Source of the DNA: an uncultured Bacilli bacterium
GTDB taxonomy: Bacteria; Bacillota_I; Bacilli_A; RF39; UBA660
Direction of reading: 5' to 3'
Length of the DNA stretch: 45,881 nt
Assembly (NCBI GenBank): GCA_910586295.1
Contig: CAJUGE010000002.1
Span: forward strand, 1-45,881
Shown here: positions 7,304-15,978 of the stretch, in pieces
How positions within the stretch are numbered: position 1 is the stretch's first letter
Layout of the letters: each line of letters starts with the position of its first letter
Made by a program: the position numbers and the translations under genes
The notes under the pieces: generated by a model
Told to the model about the DNA's origin: nothing
The model's input: only the letters and a program-made list of their open reading frames with translations
Database searches by the model: none

Positions 7304-7696
7304 ATGAATAGTTTAGATTTTAATGGAGTTTCACTAATAGGTAATGTTGCAAGTATATCTGATATAAAAACTTTACCTAGTGGAAAAAAATATAAGTATT
7401 TTGATATTTGCCAAAATTCTAAATACAAAGATAAAAATGGTGAAGAAGTTGAAAACACTTCTTTTTTTACTGTTAGAATGTTTGAAGATCAAATATTAAA
7501 ATATGATTCTATGATAAGAAAAGGTAATTGGATTCACTTAATCGGTAGACTAAGAAATTATCTTACTAAAGATAATGTTAAAAAAACTTATATTACTATT
7601 GATTCTATAAGAGAAATGAAACCAAAAGAAAAAATTGAAATATTTGATTATGACTGGCTTAATGATGACAGTTGGGAGGATGACTATGGGATATAG
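7304..7696 (+). CDS. Single-stranded DNA-binding protein-like (first copy)
   Basis: This 130-residue protein has an OB-fold pattern: NGVSLIGNVASISDIKTLPS, a central FFTVRMFEDQ and KGNWIHLIGRL. The acidic tail (NDDSWEDDYGI) resembles the protein-interaction tip of SSBs, though not the canonical DDDIPF. SSBs coat single-stranded DNA during transfer and re-synthesis. A more typical SSB is encoded at 8959, so the ICE carries two divergent copies, which may act at different steps. The start has GGAGGG four bases upstream. The 3' end overlaps the next gene by 11 bases. Confidence 0.7.
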   Translation: MNSLDFNGVSLIGNVASISDIKTLPSGKKYKYFDICQNSKYKDKNGEEVENTSFFTVRMFEDQILKYDSMIRKGNWIHLIGRLRNYLTKDNVKKTYITIDSIREMKPKEKIEIFDYDWLNDDSWEDDYGI

Positions 7697-8126
7697 ATCA
7701 CAAGTCAGGCTCATAACAACCAAAAAAGGCTTTGAGGAATTAAAATCATTTAACGATAAATATTTACAAGACCATAAAGGAATAAATGGTTTTGAAGAAT
7801 ACAATTTGATGGATGAGTTGACTTTAAAAGAAGAAGATAATCATTCTGTTTATTTTGGTTGGGATTGGGTTAAATGGTATGAAGGAAGTTATAAATCTGT
7901 GGATGCTATTATGAATGGCTTAAATCATTTAAGAGATAAAGATATGTCATTTAGATTTTCTAGATTAGGTGAAGATTATGATGATTATGAAGAACAATAT
8001 CACGACTCTGAAAAGGAAGAAGAACAGGGGTTAGAATTTCCTTATGTAATAAGAGATTTTGATGATTCAGAAATGATTGATAATCTTCAAAAAAATGTGG
8101 TTGTTGATAAGGAGCTAGAAACATGA
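7686..8126 (+). CDS. Conserved ICE/phage protein beginning MGYRSQV
   Basis: This 146-residue acidic protein is of unknown function. The start MGYRSQVRLITTKKGFEEL resembles a widespread family of small phage and ICE proteins that open with MGYRS[DEQ]V. A middle section (YFGWDWVKWYEGSYKSVDAI) has clustered aromatics, and the C-terminal third is very acidic. The ATG at 7686 is preferred because it follows GGGAGGA; the frame is open further upstream inside the SSB gene without a ribosome binding site. The stop overlaps the next start (ATGA). It belongs to the DNA-processing block between two SSBs. Confidence 0.6.
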   Translation: MGYRSQVRLITTKKGFEELKSFNDKYLQDHKGINGFEEYNLMDELTLKEEDNHSVYFGWDWVKWYEGSYKSVDAIMNGLNHLRDKDMSFRFSRLGEDYDDYEEQYHDSEKEEEQGLEFPYVIRDFDDSEMIDNLQKNVVVDKELET

Positions 8127-8527
8127 AAGCATATTGTTATTGTAGGCTAAGTAATATTCAGCAAACATTAAATCCTGATTGTATTTTATATGTTTATGGT
8201 AAAGATGGTGCAGAGTTAGAAAGGCAAGAGTTATATTTAAGATCATACTGTAAAGGATGGTTATTAAATCCAATTAAGGTTTATAAAGAAAAGAATCGCT
8301 TAGAAGATAAACCAAATTTAAGAAAACTTCTCTTAGAAAATAAAGATAGAGATATTATTATATTAAATAATACAAGGTTAAGTAGAGATATGGTAGATAT
8401 GTTTAATATAAGTGATATATGTAAAGAAAATAATTTAAGATTCTTTAGTACAAGAGAGAATAATTATTTATTTGATGATTTTTTTAATGTGTATAAGAAA
8501 GAAGTTGAAAAAAGTAATGAATTATAA
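8123..8527 (+). CDS. Stand-alone serine-recombinase-like catalytic domain
   Basis: This 134-residue protein follows the resolvase N-terminal pattern: YCYCRLSNIQQ at the start (Arg and the nucleophile-type Ser in R-L-S), then LERQELYLRSYC, NLRKLLLEN, DIIILNNTRLSRD (where typical members have D-R-L-x-R) and LRFFSTREN. The DNA-binding tail expected in resolvases or large integrases is missing. It could be a regulator, an inactive relative or a resolvase that needs a partner. The gene is translationally coupled to its upstream neighbour. It is not the ICE integrase, which is at 28486. Confidence 0.65.
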   Translation: MKAYCYCRLSNIQQTLNPDCILYVYGKDGAELERQELYLRSYCKGWLLNPIKVYKEKNRLEDKPNLRKLLLENKDRDIIILNNTRLSRDMVDMFNISDICKENNLRFFSTRENNYLFDDFFNVYKKEVEKSNEL

Positions 8528-8550
8528 ATTTTTTGAAAGGGGTGATTTAA

Positions 8551-8934
8551 ATGCAGAGAAGTCTTAGATGTTTATATGTTAAAGAAAATTCTTTGCCAGA
8601 AGAAATTATAATTCCAAATACTTTAAAAGCCAAACAAGAAAAGGTAGAAGGTCTAATTGAATATACTTATCTACCAAATGATGATAATGTTGTTATCATT
8701 TGTAACGAAGAAGGAAAAATTAATGGAATGGGTCCTAATAGAGATACAGGTTATGATATTGTCTTTGGACCTTTTTTAATTGTTGGGGAAACCTCAGATG
8801 ATGGTGAAGATAGATCGTTAACAGATGAACAAATAAGCAAATATAAAGAGTATTTTGGAAAAGAATCTATTGAAAAAACAGAAACAAAAGTAATAGAAAT
8901 ATTGATGTCTAAAAATCAAGATATTAATTTATAA
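8551..8934 (+). CDS. DUF3846-like protein
   Basis: A 127-residue protein. The run of LIEYTYLPNDDNVVIICNEE, then GPNRDTGYDIVFGPFLIVGE and a final SLTDEQ matches the layout of DUF3846 proteins, which are common on Bacillota plasmids and ICEs and have no known function. AAAGGGGTGAT precedes the ATG. It sits between the resolvase-like gene and the second SSB, in the DNA-processing block. Confidence 0.7.
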   Translation: MQRSLRCLYVKENSLPEEIIIPNTLKAKQEKVEGLIEYTYLPNDDNVVIICNEEGKINGMGPNRDTGYDIVFGPFLIVGETSDDGEDRSLTDEQISKYKEYFGKESIEKTETKVIEILMSKNQDINL

Positions 8935-8958
8935 AAGAAAGGATAAGGTGATAAATTA

Positions 8959-9336
8959 ATGAATAATACATCATTGGCAGGAAGATTGGTTCAAGAACCA
9001 GAAGTAAAAGAATTAGAAAGTGGTAAGAAAGTAACAAATGTTACTGTAGCAGTTCAAAGAAGTTATAAAAATAGTAACGGAGAATATGAAACAGACTTTA
9101 TTGATTGCGAATTATGGGGTCATCAAGCTGAAACAACAGCAGAGTATTGTAAGAAAGGTGATCTTATAGGTGTTACTGGTAAAATCCAAACTAATACTTA
9201 TGAAGTAGAAGATGGTAGTAAGAGAAAAGTAACAAAAGTAGTAGCAAATGAAGTAAGATTCTTATCTACAGCAAAAGAAATACCATCAGATAAAACTAAT
9301 TTAAAAGACAATTCTGATGATATGGATATTGAATAG
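8959..9336 (+). CDS. ssb: Single-stranded DNA-binding protein (second copy)
   Basis: This 125-residue protein has the canonical SSB layout: SLAGRLVQEPEVKELESGKK, VTNVTVAVQRSYKN, FIDCELWGHQAETTAEYCKKG and GVTGKIQTNTYE. It ends with the acidic tip DDMDIE rather than DDDLPF, so contacts to host repair proteins may differ. SSB protects transferred strands and supports replication after conjugation. The start has GGATAAGGTGAT. A stem-loop (9337-9356) overlaps the stop and separates this gene from the secretion block. Confidence 0.88.
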   Translation: MNNTSLAGRLVQEPEVKELESGKKVTNVTVAVQRSYKNSNGEYETDFIDCELWGHQAETTAEYCKKGDLIGVTGKIQTNTYEVEDGSKRKVTKVVANEVRFLSTAKEIPSDKTNLKDNSDDMDIE

Positions 9337-9359
9337 GAGCAAGTTCAAGCTTGCTCTTT
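9337..9359 (+). terminator. Stem-loop after ssb
   Basis: GAGCAAG (9337-9343) pairs with CTTGCTC (9350-9356), followed by only three T's. It is a partial terminator or processing hairpin before the secretion genes. Confidence 0.5.
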
Positions 9360-9378
9360 AATGATTGGAGGGATTATA

Positions 9379-9417
9379 TGAATTTAAAAAACATTAGAGG
9401 TGAGATTATTGTTTAAG
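9379..9417 (+). CDS. Leader peptide of 12 codons overlapping the pilin-like gene
   Basis: ATG at 9379 has a strong GGAGGG site (9368-9373) and reads MNLKNIRGEIIV before TAA. It overlaps the first codons of the following gene in another frame. Its own ribosome binding site is better than that of the next gene, which suggests translational coupling. No coding constraint can be shown from one sequence. Confidence 0.4.
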
Positions 9418-9720
9418 CTTATTAGTAACACTCTAAATAATTTTAGAGGTTCTGTAAGTTTATTAGCAATAGAAAAATTAGAAGGTGGTAGTTATAATGT
9501 AGATTCTATCATTAAAGCTATTCAAACATTTTCCAACTGGGCATTGAGAGTTGGAATTGCAGCAGCAGGAGTTTCCCTTATTGTTGGATTTATTTTATAT
9601 GCTGTTGTTGATGTAGATCAAAAACAAAGAGTAAAACAACGAATCATTCAGACTATGTTTGGTATTGTTGGAATTATTTTAGCAATTTCAATTGTTAACT
9701 TAATTATAGACTTGTTTTAG
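9409..9720 (+). CDS. TrbC/VirB2-like pilin or channel subunit
   Basis: A protein of about 103 residues with two hydrophobic helices (ALRVGIAAAGVSLIVGFILY and TMFGIVGIILAISIVNLII) separated by a basic loop, DVDQKQRVKQR. This two-helix hairpin is typical of VirB2/TrbC-type proteins at the start of Gram-positive type IV secretion operons. TTG at 9409 is preferred: it lies eight bases after AGAGGTGA, whereas GTG at 9400 overlaps that site. The VirB6-like gene follows after 9 bp. Confidence 0.65.
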   Translation: MFKLISNTLNNFRGSVSLLAIEKLEGGSYNVDSIIKAIQTFSNWALRVGIAAAGVSLIVGFILYAVVDVDQKQRVKQRIIQTMFGIVGIILAISIVNLIIDLF

Positions 9721-9729
9721 AGGTGCTTA

Positions 9730-11088
9730 ATGTTAACAAAAGCATTAGATTTTATAAGAGTATTAGGTTGGGGAATTATAAGTTTTATTTATAATCTTAT
9801 AGATACTTTATTTGACATACTTAAAGAATTAAATGCTTATAACATTATTGATAGTGTAGCAGATAACTCAATGTTTTCTAATTTTCACAAGGGAATAATT
9901 GCAATAGCTCTAACACTCTTAGGGCTTTTTGCATTATTCAAGTTTGTAATGAAGATTATTGAACCAGATGAGGGGTTATCAGTTCAACAGATAGTTACTG
10001 AAATAGTTAAATCTACTTTACTTGTATTGTTATCAGTATTTTTATTTGCTGAAGTATCAACTTTTTCAATTAAAATGAGTAGTTTTACAGCAAATATATT
10101 TTCAAGCAATAATATGACTATTTCAGACAGTATGTTAACTATGTATGTTGACTATACAGATCAGTACAAAGTAAGTGATGAATTCAAAGCTGAAGATTAT
10201 GCATCAGCAATTAAAAACGATTCGTTTACAAATGCAGAAAAGTATAATGATAAGTTTGTCACAAATGCAAGGTGGATTTTACCAGATAAAAAAGATTATA
10301 AATATAAGATTAATTGGATTATGGCAATATTAGTTGGAGGATTTTTCTTATATGCACTTTTCTTTAGCGGAATGATGTTAGCCCGTAGGCAAATAGAATT
10401 CTTATTCTTGTTTTCTATTAGTCCTGTAGTCTTTGCTACATCAATAGGAAATAAACAAAGAAGAAGTGCAGTAGTAGAACAGTTGGTATCTTTGATGCTT
10501 CAGGGAGCAGTAGTTATGCTGATTATAAATTTAACAGCAATTGTTGCTAATGCAGTTAATTCAACTACATTCTTTACTAATGGATTTCAAGATATAGTTA
10601 TTAAATCTCTTATGTATATAGGTTGTGGAACATTCTTGTTAACAGGTTCTCAAGTTGTTAACAGATTTATAGGTGGCAATGTTTCGGCAAACTCAGGAAG
10701 AGAACAACTCATGAGTTTAATGGGATTTGGACAAACGATGAATACAGCAGCGAGTGTGACTGGTGGAGCCGGATTAGGAGCAGGAATGATTGGATTAGGA
10801 GTAGCTTCAGGTGTTGTTGGAAGAGCAGGAGGAAATAAAGCTGTTAATAAAGTAGGTAATGCAGTTTCCAACTTTGGCTCTAAAATATCTAGTAAAGCTC
10901 AGAATCCAAATAGTGCTTTAGGTAAAATTGGTAATTTTATTACTAAGACAGGAAGCAAGATAGGACAAACTACACCATCGGCGGTTGGTAAGAATTTAAG
11001 AAAAGGTGGAATGAGTAATATTAAAGGTTCTGTTAATAGTTTAATGCCTCAGCGAGCCATGTATAGAAATAGGTATAGGGGAAGGTGA
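9730..11088 (+). CDS. TrbL/VirB6-like membrane protein of the conjugation channel
   Basis: A 452-residue polytopic protein. Hydrophobic segments lie near residues 10-30, 55-75, 90-115, 200-220, 225-240, 255-275 and 290-310, followed by a long Gly/Ala/Ser/Asn-rich basic tail (about 320-452) ending in YRNRYRGR. This matches the VirB6/TrbL family, which forms the inner part of the transfer channel. GAGGTG precedes the ATG. Position and spacing place it in one operon with the VirB2-, VirB3- and VirB4-like genes. Confidence 0.8.
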   Translation: MLTKALDFIRVLGWGIISFIYNLIDTLFDILKELNAYNIIDSVADNSMFSNFHKGIIAIALTLLGLFALFKFVMKIIEPDEGLSVQQIVTEIVKSTLLVLLSVFLFAEVSTFSIKMSSFTANIFSSNNMTISDSMLTMYVDYTDQYKVSDEFKAEDYASAIKNDSFTNAEKYNDKFVTNARWILPDKKDYKYKINWIMAILVGGFFLYALFFSGMMLARRQIEFLFLFSISPVVFATSIGNKQRRSAVVEQLVSLMLQGAVVMLIINLTAIVANAVNSTTFFTNGFQDIVIKSLMYIGCGTFLLTGSQVVNRFIGGNVSANSGREQLMSLMGFGQTMNTAASVTGGAGLGAGMIGLGVASGVVGRAGGNKAVNKVGNAVSNFGSKISSKAQNPNSALGKIGNFITKTGSKIGQTTPSAVGKNLRKGGMSNIKGSVNSLMPQRAMYRNRYRGR

Positions 11089-11092
11089 TTAA

Positions 11093-11356
11093 ATGTATAT
11101 AACAATAAATAGTATAAAAAAAACATTAGGCAAATATGTAGAAATGACAGATTTATATATAGGTATTCCTATGGCTATGGCTTTTCTAATGTTATTTGCA
11201 TTTTCCACACATAAATTGTTTTCTATAATTTTTTTAACAGTATGTGTTTTTTTAATGATTCCAATAAATTTGTCAAAGAAAAATAGAATGTATAAAGTTA
11301 TGGGATTATTCTTTAAGTTTATATTTAAAAATAAACAATATTTATATTTTAGATAA
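11093..11356 (+). CDS. PrgI/VirB3-like membrane protein
   Basis: This 87-residue protein has two membrane helices (about 25-40 and 44-60) and short basic ends. Its size and position between VirB6-like and VirB4 genes fit the PrgI/VirB3 family, which helps place the VirB4 ATPase at the membrane. It starts four bases after the stop of its neighbour with a GGGGAAGGTGA site. Confidence 0.7.
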   Translation: MYITINSIKKTLGKYVEMTDLYIGIPMAMAFLMLFAFSTHKLFSIIFLTVCVFLMIPINLSKKNRMYKVMGLFFKFIFKNKQYLYFR

Positions 11357-11370
11357 TGGAGGTGTAATTT

Positions 11371-11745
11371 ATGGGATATAGTTTAGGTGATGATAGAGAA
11401 AGCTTTGATGTATTTGAACAAACAAATTTGATTGTAGAAAAAATAGGTAAAGAATTACAACAAAATGGGTGGATATATAACAAAGAAGATTATTGCTTTG
11501 AAAAGGATAATAGAGTGTTAAGTTTGGATGTTTCACAGGATCATGTTAGTTCAATATATATCAGTGATTCTAAAATTGATTATTTAAAATTCTGTAACAA
11601 ATATTCCTGTTTTGAACCAATCTATGATGGGGATGAAGTTTGTGAGATATCAACTTATGTATCTAATAAAACAAACATCAAAGATATTGTTTCAAAAATT
11701 CAAAATGCACCATTAGTTGAAGAAAATAAAGATTTAGAACTATAA
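11371..11745 (+). CDS. Hypothetical soluble protein in the secretion operon
   Basis: A 124-residue protein of unknown function: MGYSLGDDRESFDVFEQT, amphipathic helices, then alternating strands (RVLSLDVSQDHVSSIYIS) and a helix with NIKDIVSKIQNA. No membrane segment. The AGGAGGTG-type start and tight spacing show it is part of the operon. It may be an ICE-specific accessory factor; I do not recognise a family. Confidence 0.6.
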   Translation: MGYSLGDDRESFDVFEQTNLIVEKIGKELQQNGWIYNKEDYCFEKDNRVLSLDVSQDHVSSIYISDSKIDYLKFCNKYSCFEPIYDGDEVCEISTYVSNKTNIKDIVSKIQNAPLVEENKDLEL

Positions 11746-11766
11746 AAATGAAAGGAAAGTGATAGT

Positions 11767-14238
11767 ATCGGGTTATTCCCTAAAAGAGATCAAAATAAAA
11801 TAGATGAAAAAGCATTATTAAAATCAAAGAAAAAAATTAATAAAACAAAAGCTAATTATTTAACTTCTCATCAAATGAATCGAAGGATTAAAAATGCCAA
11901 AACATTTACTAATATTAAATGTATTGGTGAAGATGGATTATTAGAGTTAAAGAATGGAGGATATGCCTCTTTAATCGAGATAAAAGCAGTAGACTTGTCT
12001 TTATCTAGTAATCAAGAAAAAACAAATTTTTTCAGTTTATTAAAAATTTTATATCAAATTAAAGACTTAAATCTTAAATGCTATAAACTTGATGAACCAA
12101 TAAATTTGAATAATAATAAATTAAATTTAACAAATCTTATAGAAAAACTGAAAGATAATACTAAGAAAGTATTTCTATTAAATGAAAGAAAAAGTTTGAT
12201 AGAAGAATTAGAGGAGAATAATTTTACAGTATCCAGTATTTATTATTTTGTTGTTATAGCAAAAGATTTAAACATATTAGAAAGACAATTAGACGAAATA
12301 GAAGATACTCTTGCTAATCTGCAACCAAAAATTAATGCAGAAGTAATTAATAATCGGTTGGAAATATATAAATTTTTATCTAATTTATATATGTCAAGAA
12401 ACCCGTTAGATTTATTAATGTGGGCGGACTTAATGGAACTAATAGTTCCTTTAAATATTTCAGAAAGAACTAATATGTTAAAAATTGATGACAATGAAGT
12501 GCAAATGGTAACAATTAAGAATATTCCACCATTTGTAGATGAATTGTTTTTTGAAGAAGTATTTAATTATCCAAATGTTAGAAGTTGTATTAATATTAAA
12601 GATGCAATAGATCAAGATGAGTTAATAAGATGGGTAAACTCACAATATCAATTCCTGTTATCCGATAGAAATACTACTAAGAAATTAAGCGATGCTACTG
12701 AATTGGATACACAAAAGGAAAATTTTCAAATCCTGATGAATGATATTAAAAATGGTGATGAAAAGATAAAGGAAGTATCACTTATTTTAATGGTTACTGG
12801 TAATAAAAAAGAGCGAGATGAAATAATCAGAGATTTAAAAAGAACGGTTGAGAGATATCAAATTAAACTAGATATTCCTAGATTAAGACAAATGGAAACC
12901 TTTCAATGTTTTGATATAACTAACTTATCTTTAAAAGATTATTCTGTGTATTTACCAACACTTACTTTAAGTGCTGGCTTCCCATTTACTAAAACATATT
13001 TTAACGATTCTACAGGATATATGTTAGGAGTAGATATTCATACAAGTTTACCTATTTTCTTTGATCCATTTGTATTAAATAATAAAAGAACTTCTCATAA
13101 TATAGCCATTATATCTTCAACCGGTGGTGGAAAGAGTTTTACTATGAAGAAAATGATTGTTAATGAATATGCAAGAGGAACAAAAGTATTTATATTTGAT
13201 GCAGAAAATGAATACGAAAAATTAGTTAAGGCTAATAATGGCGAATATATTGATTTATATTCTAAAAAAGGCGGAATGATAAATCCACTTCAAATAAGAT
13301 ATATTCCTAGTGATGAAGAACAGGAAACTAAGGAAACTGATTGTCCACTTGCAAAACACTTAGGATTTTTGGAAGCTTTTTTTAAAAGTGCTTTTGATAA
13401 TATTCAAGAAAAAGAACTTGTAATGCTTCTTGCAATATTGGAAGATTTATATAATAAGAAAGGTATATATAAAAATACTTCAATAAATACCTTACAACAA
13501 TTAAAACCAGAAGATTATCCAATATTTTCTGATTTATATAATTTTCTTCCAGAATATAAGAAAAAATTAGATAGTATAGAAAAAGAAAAGTTAATAGATC
13601 AATTAGATGTTCTATTATCAAGATTTTTAACTGGTACAGATTCATTTTTATTTAATGGTCATACCAATATTGACTTAAATAATGATTTAATTGCATTTAA
13701 TCTTCAAGAGTTATTATATAGTGGTAATCAAAGATTAATTAATACACAAACATTGAATCTTCTTACTTATTTAAATAATAGTATTGTTGCAAATAAAATT
13801 ATAAATGAAAAAAGAAGTTCTAATGATAAGCAGCATATTAGTATTGTAGTTGATGAATTCCATTTATATATAGATGAAAATAATAATGAAGTTATTAAAA
13901 ATTTCGGTCAATTAGCTAGAAGGTGTAGAAAGTATAATACTAATCTAATCCTTTCTAGCCAATGTATATCTGATTTTTTAGGAAATGCTACCGTTCTTCG
14001 CCATGCTTCTGCAATCTTTAATAATTGTCAATATACTATGATAGGTATGTTAAAAGAAGATGATTTAAAAGCATACTTGGAGTTATTTAAAAACAATCCG
14101 TTAACAGATACTCAAAAAGCATTCTTGTTAGGAGCTAGAAGAGGAGAGTTTTTACTTAATGTAGATAATAAAACTAGATTAAGAATTTGGATAAGAGCTA
14201 CAGAAACAGAACGAGAAATGATGGGAGAAACTGAATAA
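11767..14238 (+). CDS. virB4: VirB4/TrbE-like conjugation ATPase, apparent ATC start
   Basis: The ATPase powers assembly of the channel. Walker A is SSTGGGKS (450-457, counted from 11767) and Walker B is VVDEFH (Asp696/Glu697). Residues after the start read GLFPKRDQNK, followed by a Lys-rich helix and then KTFTNIKCIGEDGLLELKNG, as expected for the family N-terminus. No ATG, GTG or TTG lies in frame between the upstream boundary and 11875, yet the 36 codons before 11875 look genuine, and an AAAGGAAAGTGAT site lies just before ATC at 11767. Either ATC is used as start, translation begins at 11875 (787 residues) or the base is a sequencing error. Total length of about 823 residues is normal. The stop overlaps the next start (TAATG). 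Confidence 0.85.
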   Translation: MGLFPKRDQNKIDEKALLKSKKKINKTKANYLTSHQMNRRIKNAKTFTNIKCIGEDGLLELKNGGYASLIEIKAVDLSLSSNQEKTNFFSLLKILYQIKDLNLKCYKLDEPINLNNNKLNLTNLIEKLKDNTKKVFLLNERKSLIEELEENNFTVSSIYYFVVIAKDLNILERQLDEIEDTLANLQPKINAEVINNRLEIYKFLSNLYMSRNPLDLLMWADLMELIVPLNISERTNMLKIDDNEVQMVTIKNIPPFVDELFFEEVFNYPNVRSCINIKDAIDQDELIRWVNSQYQFLLSDRNTTKKLSDATELDTQKENFQILMNDIKNGDEKIKEVSLILMVTGNKKERDEIIRDLKRTVERYQIKLDIPRLRQMETFQCFDITNLSLKDYSVYLPTLTLSAGFPFTKTYFNDSTGYMLGVDIHTSLPIFFDPFVLNNKRTSHNIAIISSTGGGKSFTMKKMIVNEYARGTKVFIFDAENEYEKLVKANNGEYIDLYSKKGGMINPLQIRYIPSDEEQETKETDCPLAKHLGFLEAFFKSAFDNIQEKELVMLLAILEDLYNKKGIYKNTSINTLQQLKPEDYPIFSDLYNFLPEYKKKLDSIEKEKLIDQLDVLLSRFLTGTDSFLFNGHTNIDLNNDLIAFNLQELLYSGNQRLINTQTLNLLTYLNNSIVANKIINEKRSSNDKQHISIVVDEFHLYIDENNNEVIKNFGQLARRCRKYNTNLILSSQCISDFLGNATVLRHASAIFNNCQYTMIGMLKEDDLKAYLELFKNNPLTDTQKAFLLGARRGEFLLNVDNKTRLRIWIRATETEREMMGETE

Positions 14239-15032
14239 TGAGTACCAGAAGTAGTATTGCTATTAAAAGGAAAGATGGTACTATTGAAAGTGTATATTGC
14301 CATAGTGATGGATATCTGGAATATAATGGGGTAATGTTAAACAAGTTTTATAGAAATCCTAAAAAGATAGATTCCCTTATTAATTTAGGTGATTTATCTT
14401 TTTTAGATAGGAGAGTTAATCCTGATCCAGATATTCCACACAGCTTTGATTATGATAAAAGACAAGAAGGAGTATCAGTTGCTTATGGCAGGGATAGAAA
14501 TGAAAAAAAGACTAATAAAAAGGTTTATGATTCATTAAAAGATTATATTAAATCTTTTAGCAATTCTTGGCAAGAATATGCTTATTTATATGATGAAGAG
14601 AATAGTAAATGGTTATGGTCTGAAATACCTTTTGACAATGTTGAAAATATGAACTTTGCTTCATTAGAAGATAAATTAAATGATATGGGATTGATTGAAT
14701 CTGTAGAACCTAAATTAGACAATTTAATTCACCAGCAAATGGAATTTGAAAAAGTTTTTGATTTAGAAACTTATAATGATTGCTATGAATCTGAAGAGGA
14801 TGCCTATTATGATTTTCAAGGAATATTAGAAACTCCACAAGGTATAAAAAAACAAATAGACGCTTTAAAAGGAATTATATATGACATAGATGGTGATATT
14901 TGTCTTAATGATCTTTCTGAAGATTCAGCATTAAAATTTAAGAATATGGCTAATAAAAATATAGAAATGTTAGAAGAGTATGGAAGAGAACAATATCCTA
15001 ACTTTGATTCTATTCCAATAATAGAATTTTAG
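14238..15032 (+). CDS. Conserved ICE protein, MSTRSSIAI family
   Basis: This 264-residue soluble protein is of unknown function. The N-terminal part (MSTRSSIAIKRKDGTIESVY, then CHSDGYLEYNGVMLNKFY) resembles a widespread phage/ICE family whose members begin with [GS]TRA/SxIAI and have a C-H-x-D-G-Y motif. The C-terminal half is acidic and helical (IKKQIDALKGIIYDIDGDIC). It is translationally coupled to the VirB4 gene, so it is co-expressed with the channel. A binding or regulatory role is possible but unproven. Confidence 0.6.
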   Translation: MSTRSSIAIKRKDGTIESVYCHSDGYLEYNGVMLNKFYRNPKKIDSLINLGDLSFLDRRVNPDPDIPHSFDYDKRQEGVSVAYGRDRNEKKTNKKVYDSLKDYIKSFSNSWQEYAYLYDEENSKWLWSEIPFDNVENMNFASLEDKLNDMGLIESVEPKLDNLIHQQMEFEKVFDLETYNDCYESEEDAYYDFQGILETPQGIKKQIDALKGIIYDIDGDICLNDLSEDSALKFKNMANKNIEMLEEYGREQYPNFDSIPIIEF

Positions 15033-15041
15033 GAGTTTTTC

Positions 15042-15971
15042 TTGAACAACAAAAAGAAAAATAAGATTCTTAAAATTGTTCTTTCTTCCTCTACCGGACT
15101 AATCATAATGGCTATGATAATCATTATTCCAGTTTTAATGATTCTAGATTTTTTCGGAGCTAATATAACAAATGGATATGTAGAAAATAATAGTGATTAT
15201 GCAGATATGTATAAAGAAGTAGTAAGAAAAAATATTAAAGCAGGAAATGGATATGTATCGTTAAGTAGAATATTGTATTTTTATTTAGAAAATGATCAGT
15301 TAACCTTTGATCAAATATATACTGATAATTTGGATTCAGAGTTGAAACAAGAAAAACCTATTTCAGAAGTATGCGAATTGAATAGATATAAAATTTATTC
15401 AGTTTGTAATAGTGAAATGCTAAATTCTGGGCAAATTAATGAAATTCAAAATAAACCATTTTCTCCACCTTTAGATTTTAATAATATGTCTGTTACAAGT
15501 TTCTTTATGGAAGAAAGAATTGTATATGGTAATGCAGATGTTCATGCAGCATGGGATTTTGCTTCTAATGAGCAGACTCCAGTATATTCAGTATGTGATG
15601 GTACAGTAGAGAGTGTATCATTTAGATACTCTGAAAATATTATTGATAAAAATGGTGGAGGAGGAAACCAAATAACAATTTCCTGTGATATAGATGATAT
15701 CAATTATAAGGTTGTATATGCTCATTTATATCCTAATTCAGCTACTGTTAAAGAGGGAGATATGGTAACTCAAAAGCAACAAATAGCTGGTGTTGGAACT
15801 ACTGGATATTCTACTGGTAACCATCTCCATTTTCAAGTAACAAAAGATGGTTCCACTGTAGATGGGTTAAGTTTAATAGACTTTACCAATGATGAATCTA
15901 ATAATCCATATACTATTCCAACAAATCCAAATTATGGATTGGATAATGGATTAATAACACCTTATAGATAA
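15042..15971 (+). CDS. Membrane-anchored M23 peptidase (conjugative wall hydrolase)
   Basis: A 309-residue protein with a basic N-terminus, one membrane helix (about 18-40), a middle domain (about 50-150) and a C-terminal LytM/M23 domain. Zinc-ligand motifs are DVHAAWD (His168, Asp172) and GNHLHF (His261, His263), with YAHLYP between them. M23 enzymes cut peptidoglycan cross-links; in conjugation they open the wall for the channel, like the VirB1-type hydrolases. The TTG start at 15042 follows TTAGGAGTT. The gene closes the secretion operon and is followed by an intergenic inverted-repeat cluster. Confidence 0.85.
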   Translation: MNNKKKNKILKIVLSSSTGLIIMAMIIIIPVLMILDFFGANITNGYVENNSDYADMYKEVVRKNIKAGNGYVSLSRILYFYLENDQLTFDQIYTDNLDSELKQEKPISEVCELNRYKIYSVCNSEMLNSGQINEIQNKPFSPPLDFNNMSVTSFFMEERIVYGNADVHAAWDFASNEQTPVYSVCDGTVESVSFRYSENIIDKNGGGGNQITISCDIDDINYKVVYAHLYPNSATVKEGDMVTQKQQIAGVGTTGYSTGNHLHFQVTKDGSTVDGLSLIDFTNDESNNPYTIPTNPNYGLDNGLITPYR

Positions 15972-15978
15972 AGGTAAT

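Noticed and set aside
7107..7307. Plus-strand reading frame across the palindrome gap
   Set aside because: No ribosome site; it overlaps the HTH gene out of frame and ends in repeats. It may preserve part of an ancestral C-terminus but is not a gene by itself.
10650..10871. Minus-strand reading frame rich in Pro, Ala and Thr
   Set aside because: It is the mirror of the Gly/Ala-rich tail of the VirB6-like gene; no ribosome site or context.
13382..13645. Minus-strand Leu/Ile/Tyr-rich reading frame in the VirB4 gene
   Set aside because: Shadow of an AT-rich coding strand; the plus-strand protein has clear ATPase motifs.
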